Positions 8,509 through 17,567 of a stretch of DNA of 64,000 nt are shown here, piece by piece (the stretch's first letter is position 1; the number at the start of each line of letters is the position of its first letter). Source of the DNA: Firmicutes bacterium UBA5227 (GTDB lineage Bacteria > Bacillota > Clostridia > Tissierellales > Sedimentibacteraceae). The notes below the pieces were generated by a model that worked only from the letters and a program-made list of their open reading frames with translations, was not told where the DNA came from and did no database searches. The stretch is taken from positions 1 through 64,000 of the forward strand of contig DHUT01000078.1 of assembly GCA_002409285.1 (NCBI GenBank), read 5' to 3'. A program made the translations under genes and the position numbers.

Positions 8509-9268
8509 TTTCCCCACCACCTGTTGCTATTCTTGTAAGGGTATCTGAAATCTTCTGATACAACTCCTGGTTTGTCATGTGCGCCTTGTACAGTTGATGG
8601 TATATGCTGCCGTCCTTAATAAACAATACCCTCTTCGCATGGCTTGCAGCCTTTACACTGTGAGTAACCATCAGTATAGTCTGTCCTTCGTCGTTTATTT
8701 CATTAAAAAGTTTAAGAACCTCGTCAGAAGCCCGTGAGTCCAGCGAACCTGTAGGTTCATCAGCAAATATTATTTCAGGCTTGGTAATTATAGCTCTGGC
8801 TATGGCAGTTCTCTGCTTTTGCCCTCCTGATATCTCATAAGGGTATTTATCTAAAATATCATCAATTTCCAGCCTTTTTGAAACAGGTTTAATCTTTTCA
8901 TTCATTTCCACATATTTCTTTCCTGCTAAAACCAGTGGAAGGAATATATTGTCCTGAATTGAGAAGGTGTCCAGCAAATTAAAATCCTGAAATACAAATC
9001 CAAGGTTATCTCTTCGAAATGCGGAAATTTCTTTTTCATTTATTGCAATAACATTTTTACCATTCAATAATATTTCACCGCTTGTGGGCTTATCCAGCGA
9101 AGCGAGAATATTTAAGAGCGTAGTCTTGCCTGAGCCTGATTCTCCCATTATCGCAACATATTCTCCTTGTTCAACAGAAAATGTTACATTGGAAAGAGCC
9201 TGAACCTGATTTCCTCCAAAACGTGTTGTATATATCTTTTTTATATTTTTTACTTCTAAAAGTGACAT
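8501..9268 (-). CDS. BceA-type ABC transporter ATP-binding protein
   Basis: Cytoplasmic ATPase partner of the FtsX-like permease, about 255 aa. Walker A GESGSGKTT, Q-loop FVFQDFNLLDTFSIQDNI, signature ISGGQKQRTAIARA, Walker B IIFADEPTGSLDS and switch His MVTHS are present; the DEPTGSLD form is typical of MacB/LolD/BceA ATPases. The frame opens from a TTG at 9280, but GGAGGT stands 4 bases before the ATG at 9268, so the shorter form is given. Downstream of the two-component genes, separated from them by a hairpin (9306-9351) that may set a different expression level. Confidence 0.92.
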   Translation of the reverse strand: MSLLEVKNIKKIYTTRFGGNQVQALSNVTFSVEQGEYVAIMGESGSGKTTLLNILASLDKPTSGEILLNGKNVIAINEKEISAFRRDNLGFVFQDFNLLDTFSIQDNIFLPLVLAGKKYVEMNEKIKPVSKRLEIDDILDKYPYEISGGQKQRTAIARAIITKPEIIFADEPTGSLDSRASDEVLKLFNEINDEGQTILMVTHSVKAASHAKRVLFIKDGSIYHQLYKAHMTNQELYQKISDTLTRIATGGGENE

Positions 9269-9305
9269 TCTGACCTCCAATAATTTATTTCCTGTTCATG
9301 ATATC

Positions 9306-9351
9306 AAAAAAAGAAAATGATTATCCATAGCTTTGGCTTACATTTTCTTTT
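9306..9351 (-). terminator. Hairpin/attenuator between bceRS-like and bceAB-like genes
   Basis: On the minus strand AAAAGAAAATG, a 21-base loop, CATTTTCTTTT followed by more T. The 11-bp stem is exact. It lies in the 105-base gap between the kinase and ATPase genes. It could terminate kinase transcripts, or partly attenuate read-through. Confidence 0.6.
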
Positions 9352-9373
9352 ATTATCTTACAATACGGTAAGG

Positions 9374-10381
9374 TTATTCAAATTCAATCTCTTTGGACTG
9401 TAATCCTATTTTCACCATAGTTCCCTTTCCAATCTCCGATTCAATTTCAATTGTGTGTGACAACTTTTTTAAAATCTGCCTGCACAGATGCAAACCTATG
9501 CCTGTTGATTTTTTATCCGCCCTTCCGTTGTAGCCTGTGAACCCTTTTTCAAAAACTCTTGCCATGTCTTCCGCTTCAATTCCTATTCCCGTATCCTCTA
9601 TGATTAATGTGTCAGCCTGATTAGCATCCATGTAAATTGATATTTCTCCCGAACTTGTATATTTAAGTGAATTTGAAAGTATCTGCTCCACAACAAACAC
9701 AAGCCATTTTTCGTCTGTGATCACATAGCAGTTTAAATCTTCGTAGTTAAGTTTTATCTTTTTACGGATAAAAAGCATGGAATATTTTCTGACGGCCTGC
9801 TTTACAATATCATCAAGAGAATACTTTTTAAAAAGCAAATCTGAGTTCAACTCATCTAAACGTAGGTACTGAAGTACCATCTCCACATATTGCTCCGTCT
9901 TAAAAAGCTGTTCCAAAAGTTCATCATTAACTTCTGATCTTTGAGTCTGTAAAATCAATCTCATGGCAGCAATGGGTGTTTTTATCTGATGTGCCCAGGT
10001 GGTATAATAATCCACCATATCCAGATAGGATTTATCTTTCTTGTTAATAATTTCCAGCCTGTTTTCATCAATTTCTGCAATTATTTCCTGATAATCTCTT
10101 TCTATTAAGTCTCTTGCTTGGGGAAATTCGTAGCCTGGTATGCCAATACTGTTTTTCAATTTAATAAGTACCTTATGTCGTCCATAAAAAGCAAAAAAAT
10201 GTAATAAATCTACAATTACAATAAACACAGCGGTCAAAACTGCTGCATATGCAACCGGCTCCAGGGGAAGTGAATAAAGATTAAAAATCGCAATAAAAAT
10301 GATGAGCGATATTGCTCCGCAAATTATAACATTTGTGTTCCTTCGGATATAAGAAAAAAACACTCTGAAAAACTCCTTCAT
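9374..10381 (-). CDS. BceS-type intramembrane-sensing histidine kinase
   Basis: Membrane histidine kinase, about 335 aa, of the small BceS class: two close transmembrane helices (about residues 12-57) with almost no external loop and no large sensor domain. The phosphoacceptor His is in WAHQIKTPIAAMRL; N-box EQILSNSLKYTSSG; G-boxes DTGIGI and KSTGIGLHLC. The frame is open from a TTG at 10402, but the ATG at 10381 has GGTGG six bases upstream and starts 1 base after the regulator stop codon. Such kinases detect peptide antibiotics through the BceB-like permease rather than alone. Confidence 0.9.
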   Translation of the reverse strand: MKEFFRVFFSYIRRNTNVIICGAISLIIFIAIFNLYSLPLEPVAYAAVLTAVFIVIVDLLHFFAFYGRHKVLIKLKNSIGIPGYEFPQARDLIERDYQEIIAEIDENRLEIINKKDKSYLDMVDYYTTWAHQIKTPIAAMRLILQTQRSEVNDELLEQLFKTEQYVEMVLQYLRLDELNSDLLFKKYSLDDIVKQAVRKYSMLFIRKKIKLNYEDLNCYVITDEKWLVFVVEQILSNSLKYTSSGEISIYMDANQADTLIIEDTGIGIEAEDMARVFEKGFTGYNGRADKKSTGIGLHLCRQILKKLSHTIEIESEIGKGTMVKIGLQSKEIEFE

Positions 10382-10382
10382 A

Positions 10383-11054
10383 TCATTCCACCAGGTATCC
10401 AAGTCCTTTTTTTGTTTTAATAAAGCTGTCCAGACCTATCTCAGAAAGTTTTTTGCGCAGGCGTGTAATGTTTACCGTCAATGTGTTATCATCAATAAAC
10501 TGGTCGCTTTCCCAAAGAGCCTGCATTATTTCATCACGGGATACTACCTTACCTATGTTTTCCATAAGCAGACGCAAAATTTTATAATCATTTTTTGTAA
10601 GTTCAATCTTATGGTTTTCAAAAATAAGAGTTGTATCATTCAGGTTTAAAACAACTCCATTATGCTCGATAGTATTTATTTGTCCCTGAAGAGAGTATGC
10701 CCGCCTTAACATAGCTCTTAGTTTTGCAGTCAGAACATTCAGGTCAAACGGCTTTGCAATAAAATCATCTCCACCCATGTTCATTGCCATTACAATGTTC
10801 ATATTGTCATCTGCAGATGAAATAAACATAACAGGAACCCTGGATATTTTCCGTATCTCACCACACCAGTAAAAGCCATTGAAGAACGGAAGCATCACAT
10901 CAAGCAAAACAATGTGTGGATCATATTCTTTAAACTTTCCGGTAACATCTTTAAAATCCGTTAGATATTCCACGTCATAATCCCACTTGATTAGGTGAGC
11001 TTTCAAGGTCCTTGCAATAGTTAAATCATCTTCAACAATCATTATTTTATACAT
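10383..11054 (-). CDS. BceR-type response regulator (OmpR family)
   Basis: Transcription factor of about 223 aa. Receiver domain residues 1-115 has acidic pocket VEDD, phosphoacceptor Asp in VLLDVMLP, switch Ser/Thr in FISSADD and Lys in FIAKPFD. The winged-helix DNA-binding domain follows, ending in the TVNITRLRKKLSEIGL and KTKKGLGYLVE motifs. The frame continues upstream into uppP, but the natural N-terminus MYKIMIVEDD with AGGGG ahead marks 11054 as the start. Cotranscribed with the kinase and expected to activate the ABC genes downstream. Confidence 0.92.
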   Translation of the reverse strand: MYKIMIVEDDLTIARTLKAHLIKWDYDVEYLTDFKDVTGKFKEYDPHIVLLDVMLPFFNGFYWCGEIRKISRVPVMFISSADDNMNIVMAMNMGGDDFIAKPFDLNVLTAKLRAMLRRAYSLQGQINTIEHNGVVLNLNDTTLIFENHKIELTKNDYKILRLLMENIGKVVSRDEIMQALWESDQFIDDNTLTVNITRLRKKLSEIGLDSFIKTKKGLGYLVE

Positions 11055-11086
11055 GGTTCCCCTTTTATCCTCCTGCAACAGTAATT

Positions 11087-11908
11087 TTAGCCTATCAGAA
11101 TAAAATATCCCAGAACTAATATACCCAGTATTATACGATACCAACCGAAAGCCTTAAAATCATTGTTTCTAATATATTTGAGCAAAAACCTTATAGATAT
11201 AACAGATACAACAAATGCAACTATCATCCCCGTTAACAACACCGCTAATTCCATGCCCGTAAAGTTTATGCCGAATTTAAACAGTTTTAATGCACTGGCG
11301 CCAAACATTACAGGTATGGACAGGAAAAATGAATATTCGGCGGCTATGCTTCTGGAGGTTCCAAGTATAATTGCCCCAAGTATGGTAGCTCCTGAACGGG
11401 ATGTTCCCGGTATTAGTGACAATACCTGAAAGAATCCTATACTTAGTGCAGTGGTATATGACAAATCATTAAAGTTCTTTATCCTTGAAGCCTTACCTCT
11501 ATTTCGGTTTTCAATCAGTATGAAGAGCACGCCATAAACAATAAGGGTTACCGCAACAGTCTGGTAGTTATAGAAATGCTCATCGAACCAGTCGTCAAAC
11601 AAAACTCCCAAAATTCCTGCAGGCAATACACCCACTATTACTTTAAGCCAAAGCTCAACTGTATCTTTCTTTTGTTTTGAAGTCTTTTTAGAAGAAAAGG
11701 GATTCAGTTTATTAAAATACAAAAGCACCACTGCCATAATGGCTCCAAGCTGAATTACAACACGAAACATTTCCATAAATGCTTCCGAAGCATTAAATTT
11801 AATGAACTGTTCCACTAAAATCATATGCCCTGTGCTGCTGATTGGCAGCCATTCTGTTATTCCTTCCACAATTCCTAAAACTACAGCCTTAATTAATTCT
11901 ATAATCAT
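11087..11908 (-). CDS. uppP: Undecaprenyl-diphosphatase (BacA family)
   Basis: Integral membrane enzyme, about 273 aa, that dephosphorylates undecaprenyl diphosphate to recycle the lipid carrier for peptidoglycan synthesis; excess gives bacitracin resistance. Both signature blocks are present: [14 protein letters not shown] near residues 15-28 and PGTSRSG near residue 165. The frame opens at a TTG at 11920 but GGAGG stands before the ATG at 11908. It is the first gene of the leftward cluster with a BceRS-type two-component system and BceAB-type transporter, consistent with a joint cell-wall antibiotic defence. Confidence 0.94.
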   Translation of the reverse strand: MIIELIKAVVLGIVEGITEWLPISSTGHMILVEQFIKFNASEAFMEMFRVVIQLGAIMAVVLLYFNKLNPFSSKKTSKQKKDTVELWLKVIVGVLPAGILGVLFDDWFDEHFYNYQTVAVTLIVYGVLFILIENRNRGKASRIKNFNDLSYTTALSIGFFQVLSLIPGTSRSGATILGAIILGTSRSIAAEYSFFLSIPVMFGASALKLFKFGINFTGMELAVLLTGMIVAFVVSVISIRFLLKYIRNNDFKAFGWYRIILGILVLGYFILIG

Positions 11909-11922
11909 TACTTCCTCCAAAT

Positions 11923-11948
11923 TTATTAAGCTTCTTAATAAGATTATA
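11923..11948 (-). promoter_or_regulatory. Palindrome and -10 box upstream of uppP
   Basis: TTATTAAG, CTT, CTTAATAA (11923-11941) is an exact dyad lying just downstream of a TATAAT -10 (minus strand, 11943-11948). No convincing -35 was seen. Position fits an operator or mRNA 5' hairpin for the uppP-led operon. Confidence 0.4.
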
Positions 11949-12071
11949 TTAATCTCTGTGTAATTAATGTAGCTTATTCATAATACACCATCCTGAATAA
12001 TTTTGTCTACTGTTAATGCTTATGAATATAGTGTGCAATTTAATAAGACATAGAAAAAAATATTAAAAGTT

Positions 12072-12123
12072 GGAGATATTTAAAATAAATAAGAAAAAAC
12101 CTGTTATTATTTTGATATATCTC
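12072..12123. repeat. Imperfect inverted repeat in the 318-bp uppP/12227 gap
   Basis: GAGATAT with following A/T bases pairs with ATATCTC about 40 bases downstream; about 14 of 17 positions match. The intergenic region otherwise holds only the two divergent promoters. Confidence 0.35.
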
Positions 12124-12149
12124 TAATTTTTAATTTATTTTCATCAAAT

Positions 12150-12178
12150 TTGACTTATTTTAGGATTTGCGTTATAAT
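12150..12178 (+). promoter_or_regulatory. Sigma-A promoter for the Cys-rich protein
   Basis: TTGACT, 17-base spacer, TATAAT, followed 49 bases later by the ATG at 12227. One mismatch from consensus in the -35 and none in the -10. Confidence 0.65.
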
Positions 12179-12226
12179 ATATATTATATTGTAGCTTAAT
12201 TGGCAAATATTAAAGGAGGGTTTAGA

Positions 12227-13261
12227 ATGGAGTTTGTTGGCGAAGTAGTGAAGCATAAAACTTTTGGTACAGGGAAAATTGAAGAGTTTAATGATACATA
12301 TATTGTAGTGAAATTTGAAGATGGCGCATTGAAAGATTTTGTGTTTCCTGATGCTTTTGATTCGTATTTAAAATTAAATAATAGTACATTAGCAAAACAG
12401 GTTGAAGAAAGATTAATTGTATACAGACAAAGGCAGGAAGAAAAAAGATTAAAAGAACAGGAACAAAGAAAAGAGGCTTACAGACTTAGCTTATTAAGAG
12501 CAGAGGTGGAAAATTCCAAAAAAAATGTTGTTAATAAAACAAATTCTAATATTGTTTTTAAGTGCTATTATTGTGACGGAGGAACCAATAGTGATAGTTT
12601 AGGATATAAATCTGCTTGCAGTGATGAAACTATTAACTATAATATTAATGTTGCAAAAAACAAGGGCTGCTGCACACCTAAAAGTAATTGTTATCAGTAT
12701 CTGTCCGGGAACATAACAAGAAGAGAGCTTGATCTTAGAATCAATACATCTTGTTATGAAAGTAGTTTATTAAATAATTGGTGTTCTTATCCCGATTTAA
12801 GCTATACTGAAAAAAAAGGATTGAAGGTAAAGAATCTAAAAAATGTAAATCAGGGAAGCCTAATTTTATTATCATCTGTCTTACCGAGAGATAAAGAAAA
12901 GGATCGGATAATATTTGGAGTCTACCTGCTGCAAAAAGATTATGTTATTGATTACAATACAAATGGATATCTTAAAGCTGATGAAAAATATAGAATAGAG
13001 TTGTCTCCTGAAGAAGCTAAGGAGCTGAAGTTCTGGAATTATTATTTCAACCCCAAAAATCCTCAAAAAATAGTTAACAGCAGCACTTCCTACAGGTATT
13101 TCGATGATATTCAGTCAGCACAGGTACTAAAGGACATAAAAGTATTAAAGAAAGACACTTCCGCCGAAGCTATTTCAAATGAAATTTTCGAAAATTACTG
13201 TAATATTAAACATATAGACGTTAATGCAATACCCGAGCAAAAAGGAGCATTAAAAGTGTGA
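12227..13261 (+). CDS. Unknown protein: small beta-barrel-like N-terminus, charged coil, Cys-rich middle
   Basis: Not recognised as a named family. About 344 aa. Residues 1-50 (GEVVKHKTFGTGKIEEF, then VVKFEDG and KDFVFPDAF) look like a small Tudor/KOW-like barrel of the kind fused to helicases. Residues 55-100 are Arg/Lys/Glu/Gln-rich and probably a coiled coil. Residues about 110-180 have ten Cys, including CYYC, GCC and CTPKSNC, suggesting a zinc or Fe-S site. The C-terminal half has repeated beta-like strands and Tyr/Asn-rich segments. AAAGGAGGG precedes the ATG at 12227; the open frame extends to a TTG at 12200 without its own ribosome site. Own promoter; monocistronic. A nucleic-acid-related role is only a guess. 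Confidence 0.75.
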   Translation: MEFVGEVVKHKTFGTGKIEEFNDTYIVVKFEDGALKDFVFPDAFDSYLKLNNSTLAKQVEERLIVYRQRQEEKRLKEQEQRKEAYRLSLLRAEVENSKKNVVNKTNSNIVFKCYYCDGGTNSDSLGYKSACSDETINYNINVAKNKGCCTPKSNCYQYLSGNITRRELDLRINTSCYESSLLNNWCSYPDLSYTEKKGLKVKNLKNVNQGSLILLSSVLPRDKEKDRIIFGVYLLQKDYVIDYNTNGYLKADEKYRIELSPEEAKELKFWNYYFNPKNPQKIVNSSTSYRYFDDIQSAQVLKDIKVLKKDTSAEAISNEIFENYCNIKHIDVNAIPEQKGALKV

Positions 13262-13336
13262 AAGTGTTCATTTATTTATACAATATTTAGCTAAGTAGAT
13301 TCACACTGCAAAAATTTATACGCTTTTAAAGGCAGA

Positions 13337-14539
13337 TTATTTTTTTTTATTATCCTGATTCATTAATGCTCCGGGTTTGATGATTGAATTCCCATATTTT
13401 TTACGAATGTTATAGATTGCATTTTCAAGCTGATCGGTTTTATTATCATTTTTTTCGTCTCCTATATCAGACATCTGAAACAAAGAAAGCTGCTCTGAAC
13501 CGGAGTTTTCATCAAACCCGCTTAAACTTATACCCAAAAGGCGTATTGGCTTATCATTCCAGTTTCTTTCAAGAAGCTTAACACCTGCTGAATAAATATC
13601 TTTAACAAGGTATGTTGCAGGAACAGTTGTCTGCCTTGTGGAACTTTTAAAATCAGAATATTTAATGTTTATTTGCACGGTACGTCCTTTTTTACCGTGC
13701 TTTCTTGCTGACATGCCAACATCATCCGAAAGCTCCAACAACACGGTTTTGGCAAAATCAATATCAGTTACATCCTGAGGAAGCGTAATTGATCTGCCTA
13801 TGGACTTCATATCACTATGAGAATTGGGTGTTACCGGTGATGTATCAATACCGTTTGCTTTGAGAGAAAGTTCAGTGCCCATTTTTCCAAGCTTCTTAAA
13901 CAGATATGAGCTATCACACAATGCCAAATCCATTATAGTAAATATACCCATACTTTGAAGCTTTGAAGTTGTACTCTTCCCCACTCCATAAATATAATTT
14001 ACAGGGAGAGGCCACATTTTTTCTTTAATATCCTTCCTCCACATTTCAGTTATGCCATGAGGTTTTTTCATTTCCGAAGCCATTTTTGCCAGAAATTTAT
14101 TTTCTGATATTCCGATTGAGCACCAAAGCCCCAGCTCTCTGTCAATTCTTTCCATGATATTTCTTGCCGTTTCCAAAGGTTCCCCGAAAATCCCCTCACA
14201 GCCGGTCATGTCAAGCCAAGCTTCATCAATGCTGTTTTGTTCAATTAAAGGAGTATACAAAGAAAAAATTTCCATAACTTCTCTTGACTTTTTCCCATAA
14301 AACCTGTGATCAGGAGGTATAATTATTAAATCCGTACAAAGTTTAAATGCTTCTTTGAGAGTCATGGTTGTTTTGATTCCATATTTTCTCGCCTCGTAAT
14401 TGGCAGTCAAAATAATGCCCGTGCGATTTTCAGGATCTCCTGCCACTGCGGCAGGCTTCCCTGAAATTTCCGGATGGCGGGTTTGTTCACAGCTTATAAA
14501 AAACGCATTCATATCAACCAGAAATACAACTCTTTCCAC
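13337..14539 (-). CDS. dinB: DNA polymerase IV (Y family)
   Basis: Error-prone translesion DNA polymerase, 400 aa. Palm motif FLVDMNAFFISCEQ and catalytic SIDEAWLDMTG (Asp/Glu metal ligands) are visible, followed by the helix-hairpin-helix thumb region NYIYGVGKSTTSKLQSMGI and the little-finger domain up to about residue 345. The C-terminus lacks an obvious beta-clamp motif of the usual form, but LSLFQM near residue 360 could serve. The start is a GTG with AAGGTGAT close upstream. Usually part of the DNA-damage response; no LexA box was identified by eye. Confidence 0.92.
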   Translation of the reverse strand: MERVVFLVDMNAFFISCEQTRHPEISGKPAAVAGDPENRTGIILTANYEARKYGIKTTMTLKEAFKLCTDLIIIPPDHRFYGKKSREVMEIFSLYTPLIEQNSIDEAWLDMTGCEGIFGEPLETARNIMERIDRELGLWCSIGISENKFLAKMASEMKKPHGITEMWRKDIKEKMWPLPVNYIYGVGKSTTSKLQSMGIFTIMDLALCDSSYLFKKLGKMGTELSLKANGIDTSPVTPNSHSDMKSIGRSITLPQDVTDIDFAKTVLLELSDDVGMSARKHGKKGRTVQINIKYSDFKSSTRQTTVPATYLVKDIYSAGVKLLERNWNDKPIRLLGISLSGFDENSGSEQLSLFQMSDIGDEKNDNKTDQLENAIYNIRKKYGNSIIKPGALMNQDNKKK

Positions 14540-14637
14540 CTTATCACCTTGACCTTTTGAATGTAATCCTTATAATATCATTAGTATTATATCATAAGTT
14601 GTTAGTTACTTACACTAAAAAATATCAATTTAATGTC

Positions 14638-14666
14638 TTGTACAATTGCTCCTTATAAGTTAAACT
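14638..14666 (+). promoter_or_regulatory. Possible promoter for the MATE gene
   Basis: TTGTAC, 17 bases, TAAACT, ending 36 bases before the ATG. The -10 has two mismatches, so support is modest. Confidence 0.3.
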
Positions 14667-14702
14667 AAATATAAATATTTTTAATAAGTAGAAAGGACTT
14701 TT

Positions 14703-16085
14703 ATGAACGACATTAAAAATTTAACAGAAGGAAAAATACGAAGTACATTAGTTAAATTGGCACTTCCAACAATGGGAACGGGTTTTATACAAATGGCCTA
14801 CAATTTAACAGACATCCTCTGGCTTGGAAGACTTAGTACTGAAGCGGTGGCTGCAGCAGGTGCAGCTGGGTTTTTCCTGTGGCTTGCATCATCCTTTGCT
14901 ATGATTTCTCAGGTAGGTGTTGGAGTAAATGTAGCACAATGCAATGGAAAAGGCGATATTGAGATGGCAAAAAAATATATTTCAAACGGATTTCAGCTGG
15001 ACGTTTTTATTGCATTGACCTATTCTTTGATATTAGTACTGTTCAGACATCAGCTAATAGGATTTTTTAACCTACAGGACGAAAATGTAATCGAAATGGC
15101 AGTTGACTATTTAACCATAATTGGTGCAGGCGTTGTCTTTCATTTTTTAAATCCAGTTTTTTCAGCAATATTAAACAGTTCCGGCAACAGCCTTACTCCA
15201 TTTAAAGCAAATACAGTTGGTTTGATTTCAAATATTGTAATCGACCCGATTCTGATATTTGGTATCGGACCATTTCCTGCAATGGGAATCAAAGGCGCTG
15301 CTCTGGCAACAATAATGGCTCAATTTTTTGTATCAATGATTTTCATATTTATAGGCAAAGTGAAAGGAACAATATATTCACATATTAAGTTATTTGCAAA
15401 GCCGGATATGGAAATTATAAGGAAAATTGCAAAGGTTGGTATGCCACCGGCTTTTCAGTCCACAATTCACGCTTTCATTAATATGGTAATAACAAAAATA
15501 ATTGCAGCTTTTGGTCCAGTGGCTGTAGCTGTTCAAAGTGTCGGCTCACAGATAGAATCCATAACATGGATGACAGCAGATGGTTTTTCTGCAGCAATAT
15601 CTGCATTTACAGGGCAAAATTACGGAGCGGGTAAGACAGACCGAATCAAGGAAGGATATAAGCAGGGAATACAAATACTTGGGGGCATCGGAATATTTAC
15701 AACATTATTGTTAATTTTCGGAGCCAAACCGCTGTTTACAATATTCATACCTAATGACCCTTCAGCAATCAGTGAGGGTATCAATTATTTAAGAATTCTG
15801 GGCATGTCTCAGTTCTTAATGAGTATAGAAATAGGCACTACAGGAGCTTTCAACGGATTAGGAAAAACACTCCCTCCAACAATAAACGGCGTGGTACTGA
15901 ATATTCTGAGAATTCCTGCAGCCATAATCCTCAGCTCAACAGCACTGGGTTTATCCGGAGTGTGGCTGAGCATAAGCATTTCCTCAAATCTTAAAGGGAT
16001 CATACTGTTTTTACTGTTCAGACGAGCACTTAAAAATATAGTCTCCGAACAGAGAGATGATGAACTCATAGAAAAAATCAACTGA
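14703..16085 (+). CDS. MATE family efflux transporter
   Basis: Twelve-helix multidrug and toxic-compound exporter of the inner membrane, 460 aa, driven by Na+ or H+. N-terminal LTEGKIRSTLVKLALPTMGTGFIQMAYNLTDILWLGRL is the typical start of clostridial NorM/DinF-type members (split here across helix 1), with the mirrored second half from about residue 235 containing PPAFQSTIHAFINM and FTGQNYGAGK. AGAAAGGA ribosome site. It stands alone, diverging from the dinB gene. Substrate unknown. Confidence 0.9.
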   Translation: MNDIKNLTEGKIRSTLVKLALPTMGTGFIQMAYNLTDILWLGRLSTEAVAAAGAAGFFLWLASSFAMISQVGVGVNVAQCNGKGDIEMAKKYISNGFQLDVFIALTYSLILVLFRHQLIGFFNLQDENVIEMAVDYLTIIGAGVVFHFLNPVFSAILNSSGNSLTPFKANTVGLISNIVIDPILIFGIGPFPAMGIKGAALATIMAQFFVSMIFIFIGKVKGTIYSHIKLFAKPDMEIIRKIAKVGMPPAFQSTIHAFINMVITKIIAAFGPVAVAVQSVGSQIESITWMTADGFSAAISAFTGQNYGAGKTDRIKEGYKQGIQILGGIGIFTTLLLIFGAKPLFTIFIPNDPSAISEGINYLRILGMSQFLMSIEIGTTGAFNGLGKTLPPTINGVVLNILRIPAAIILSSTALGLSGVWLSISISSNLKGIILFLLFRRALKNIVSEQRDDELIEKIN

Positions 16086-16323
16086 TTGTTGCAGTCGTTT
16101 TTACTGTTATGATGTATGACTTGACGTTGCCATTCTTGCAGAAACATTATGATTTTTTAAAAAAGTGCTATAATAATGACTACAGCCATACAGGCTGACA
16201 ATAATGAAAACTGGCATGTAATAAGCCTTGACATGGGTGTTAATGGGTGTTAACATTTCTGGACAAGACTTTGGTTCGAATTAGCTGAAGGATTGCATTT
16301 CTTAGGCAAATGAACAAGGAGGT
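16086..16323. other. 238-bp intergenic region with a 10-bp tandem repeat
   Basis: ATGGGTGTTA occurs twice in direct succession at 16233-16252. No gene, promoter of good quality or terminator was recognised. Confidence 0.4.
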
Positions 16324-16812
16324 ATGATGATATATCAAGCTGCAAAAGAAGATAGAGACAGTATATCAGTTCTAATTTCCGGTTTTCGTGTGGAATTACG
16401 ACATTTGAAGGGAATTGAATCAAAACCTGCTATTGAGCCGGCATTGGAAGAATTTGATGAATATATAAAAAAAGGATTTCCGATTTATTTTGATAAACAG
16501 GGTAACAACTATAGTGGCTACATAGTATGCAGAGTTGAAGATTCCTTAGTATGGGTGGAATCAATCTATGTTGACCCTGGATTCAGAAGAAGGGGAATTG
16601 CTTCTTCCCTGTTTGAAAAAGCAGAAGAACTGTCACGCTCATTAGGCGGTGATATGGTTTATAATTATGTCCATCCAAATAATACGAAAATAATTAATTT
16701 TCTCGCAAAACGAGGATATGATGTTCTCAATCTGATTGAAATCAGAAAGCCGCATTCCAATGAAAAACTTAATTCCATTATCCGAGTTTTGGATAGCGAA
16801 TTCAGATATTAA
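16324..16812 (+). CDS. GNAT family N-acetyltransferase
   Basis: Cytoplasmic acetyl-CoA-dependent transferase, 162 aa. The acetyl-CoA loop is RRRGIASSLFEKAEEL, preceded by the strand VWVESIYVDPGFR and followed by YNYVHPNNTKIINFLAKRGYDVL, the usual motif B. Substrate unknown. AAGGAGG lies only 1 base before the ATG at 16324 and 4 bases before the next ATG at 16327; the second is more natural, changing the protein by one residue. Confidence 0.85.
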   Translation: MMIYQAAKEDRDSISVLISGFRVELRHLKGIESKPAIEPALEEFDEYIKKGFPIYFDKQGNNYSGYIVCRVEDSLVWVESIYVDPGFRRRGIASSLFEKAEELSRSLGGDMVYNYVHPNNTKIINFLAKRGYDVLNLIEIRKPHSNEKLNSIIRVLDSEFRY

Positions 16813-16872
16813 ATAAAATCAGGTTTTATATTAGATATGAAATTACGGAATTTGAAGGAAATGGAGGATAGT

Positions 16873-17421
16873 ATGTTATTAAATTTTAGAAACTTAACAA
16901 TAAGGAATGCAACTGTTGATGATGCAAATCTTCTTTCAACATGGTGGAAAGATGGTACTATTATGGCTCATGCTGGTTTCCCCAATGGAATTAATCAAAC
17001 AGCGGAAAGTATAGCTGATAGTATAAAGAATGATTCTGATGATACTCGCAGGCGTTTGATTATTGAGATTGATAAAATTCCAGTAGGAGAAATGAATTAT
17101 ACTAATAAAGGCAAAAATATTGCTGAAATAGGTATAAAAATATGTGATCTTTCAAACCAAGATAAGGGATTTGGCAAAATATTTCTAAGTATGCTCATAT
17201 CTTCGCTATTTAATGATTTGAAATACAAAAAAATAATTCTTGATACAAATTTAAATAATAAAAGAGCTCAGCATGTCTATGAAGAATTGGGATTTAGACA
17301 AATAAGAGTTAACATAGATTCATGGGAAAACCAACTGGGTGAGCTGCAGTCATCTGTTGATTACGAATTGTACCAAGAAAATTTTGTTGACTTCTCCAAT
17401 AAAACGGTTACCGTTGAATAA
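16873..17421 (+). CDS. GNAT family N-acetyltransferase (RimJ-like)
   Basis: About 182 aa acetyltransferase. LTIRNATVDDANLLSTWWKDG at the start and GEMNYTNKGKNIAEIGIKICD, then GFGKIFLSMLI (CoA loop) and DTNLNNKRAQHVYEELGFRQIR are typical of the RimJ/aminoglycoside-acetyltransferase-like group. The frame is open from 16837, but GGAGG stands 5 bases before the ATG at 16873. Follows the preceding GNAT gene by 60 bases and may share its transcript. Substrate unknown. Confidence 0.85.
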   Translation: MLLNFRNLTIRNATVDDANLLSTWWKDGTIMAHAGFPNGINQTAESIADSIKNDSDDTRRRLIIEIDKIPVGEMNYTNKGKNIAEIGIKICDLSNQDKGFGKIFLSMLISSLFNDLKYKKIILDTNLNNKRAQHVYEELGFRQIRVNIDSWENQLGELQSSVDYELYQENFVDFSNKTVTVE

Positions 17422-17439
17422 AGGAGATGGACACATAAA

Positions 17440-17480
17440 AAAATCAGCTGATTGTCTCATAGGGCATTCAGCTGATTTTA
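17440..17480. terminator. Bidirectional terminator between GNAT gene and Memo-like gene
   Basis: AAAATCAGCTGA, a 16-base loop, TCAGCTGATTTT. The stem is exact over 12 bp. T runs follow on both strands, the minus-strand run being longer (seven T), so it likely ends both the rightward acetyltransferase and leftward Memo transcripts. Confidence 0.75.
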
Positions 17481-17567
17481 ATTTTCTTATTCAAACTATT
17501 TTAAGCCAAGGTATTCTTTCAAGGAAGTTTGAAGTAATTGAGAAAAATTAAGGTATTAAGCAACCTG

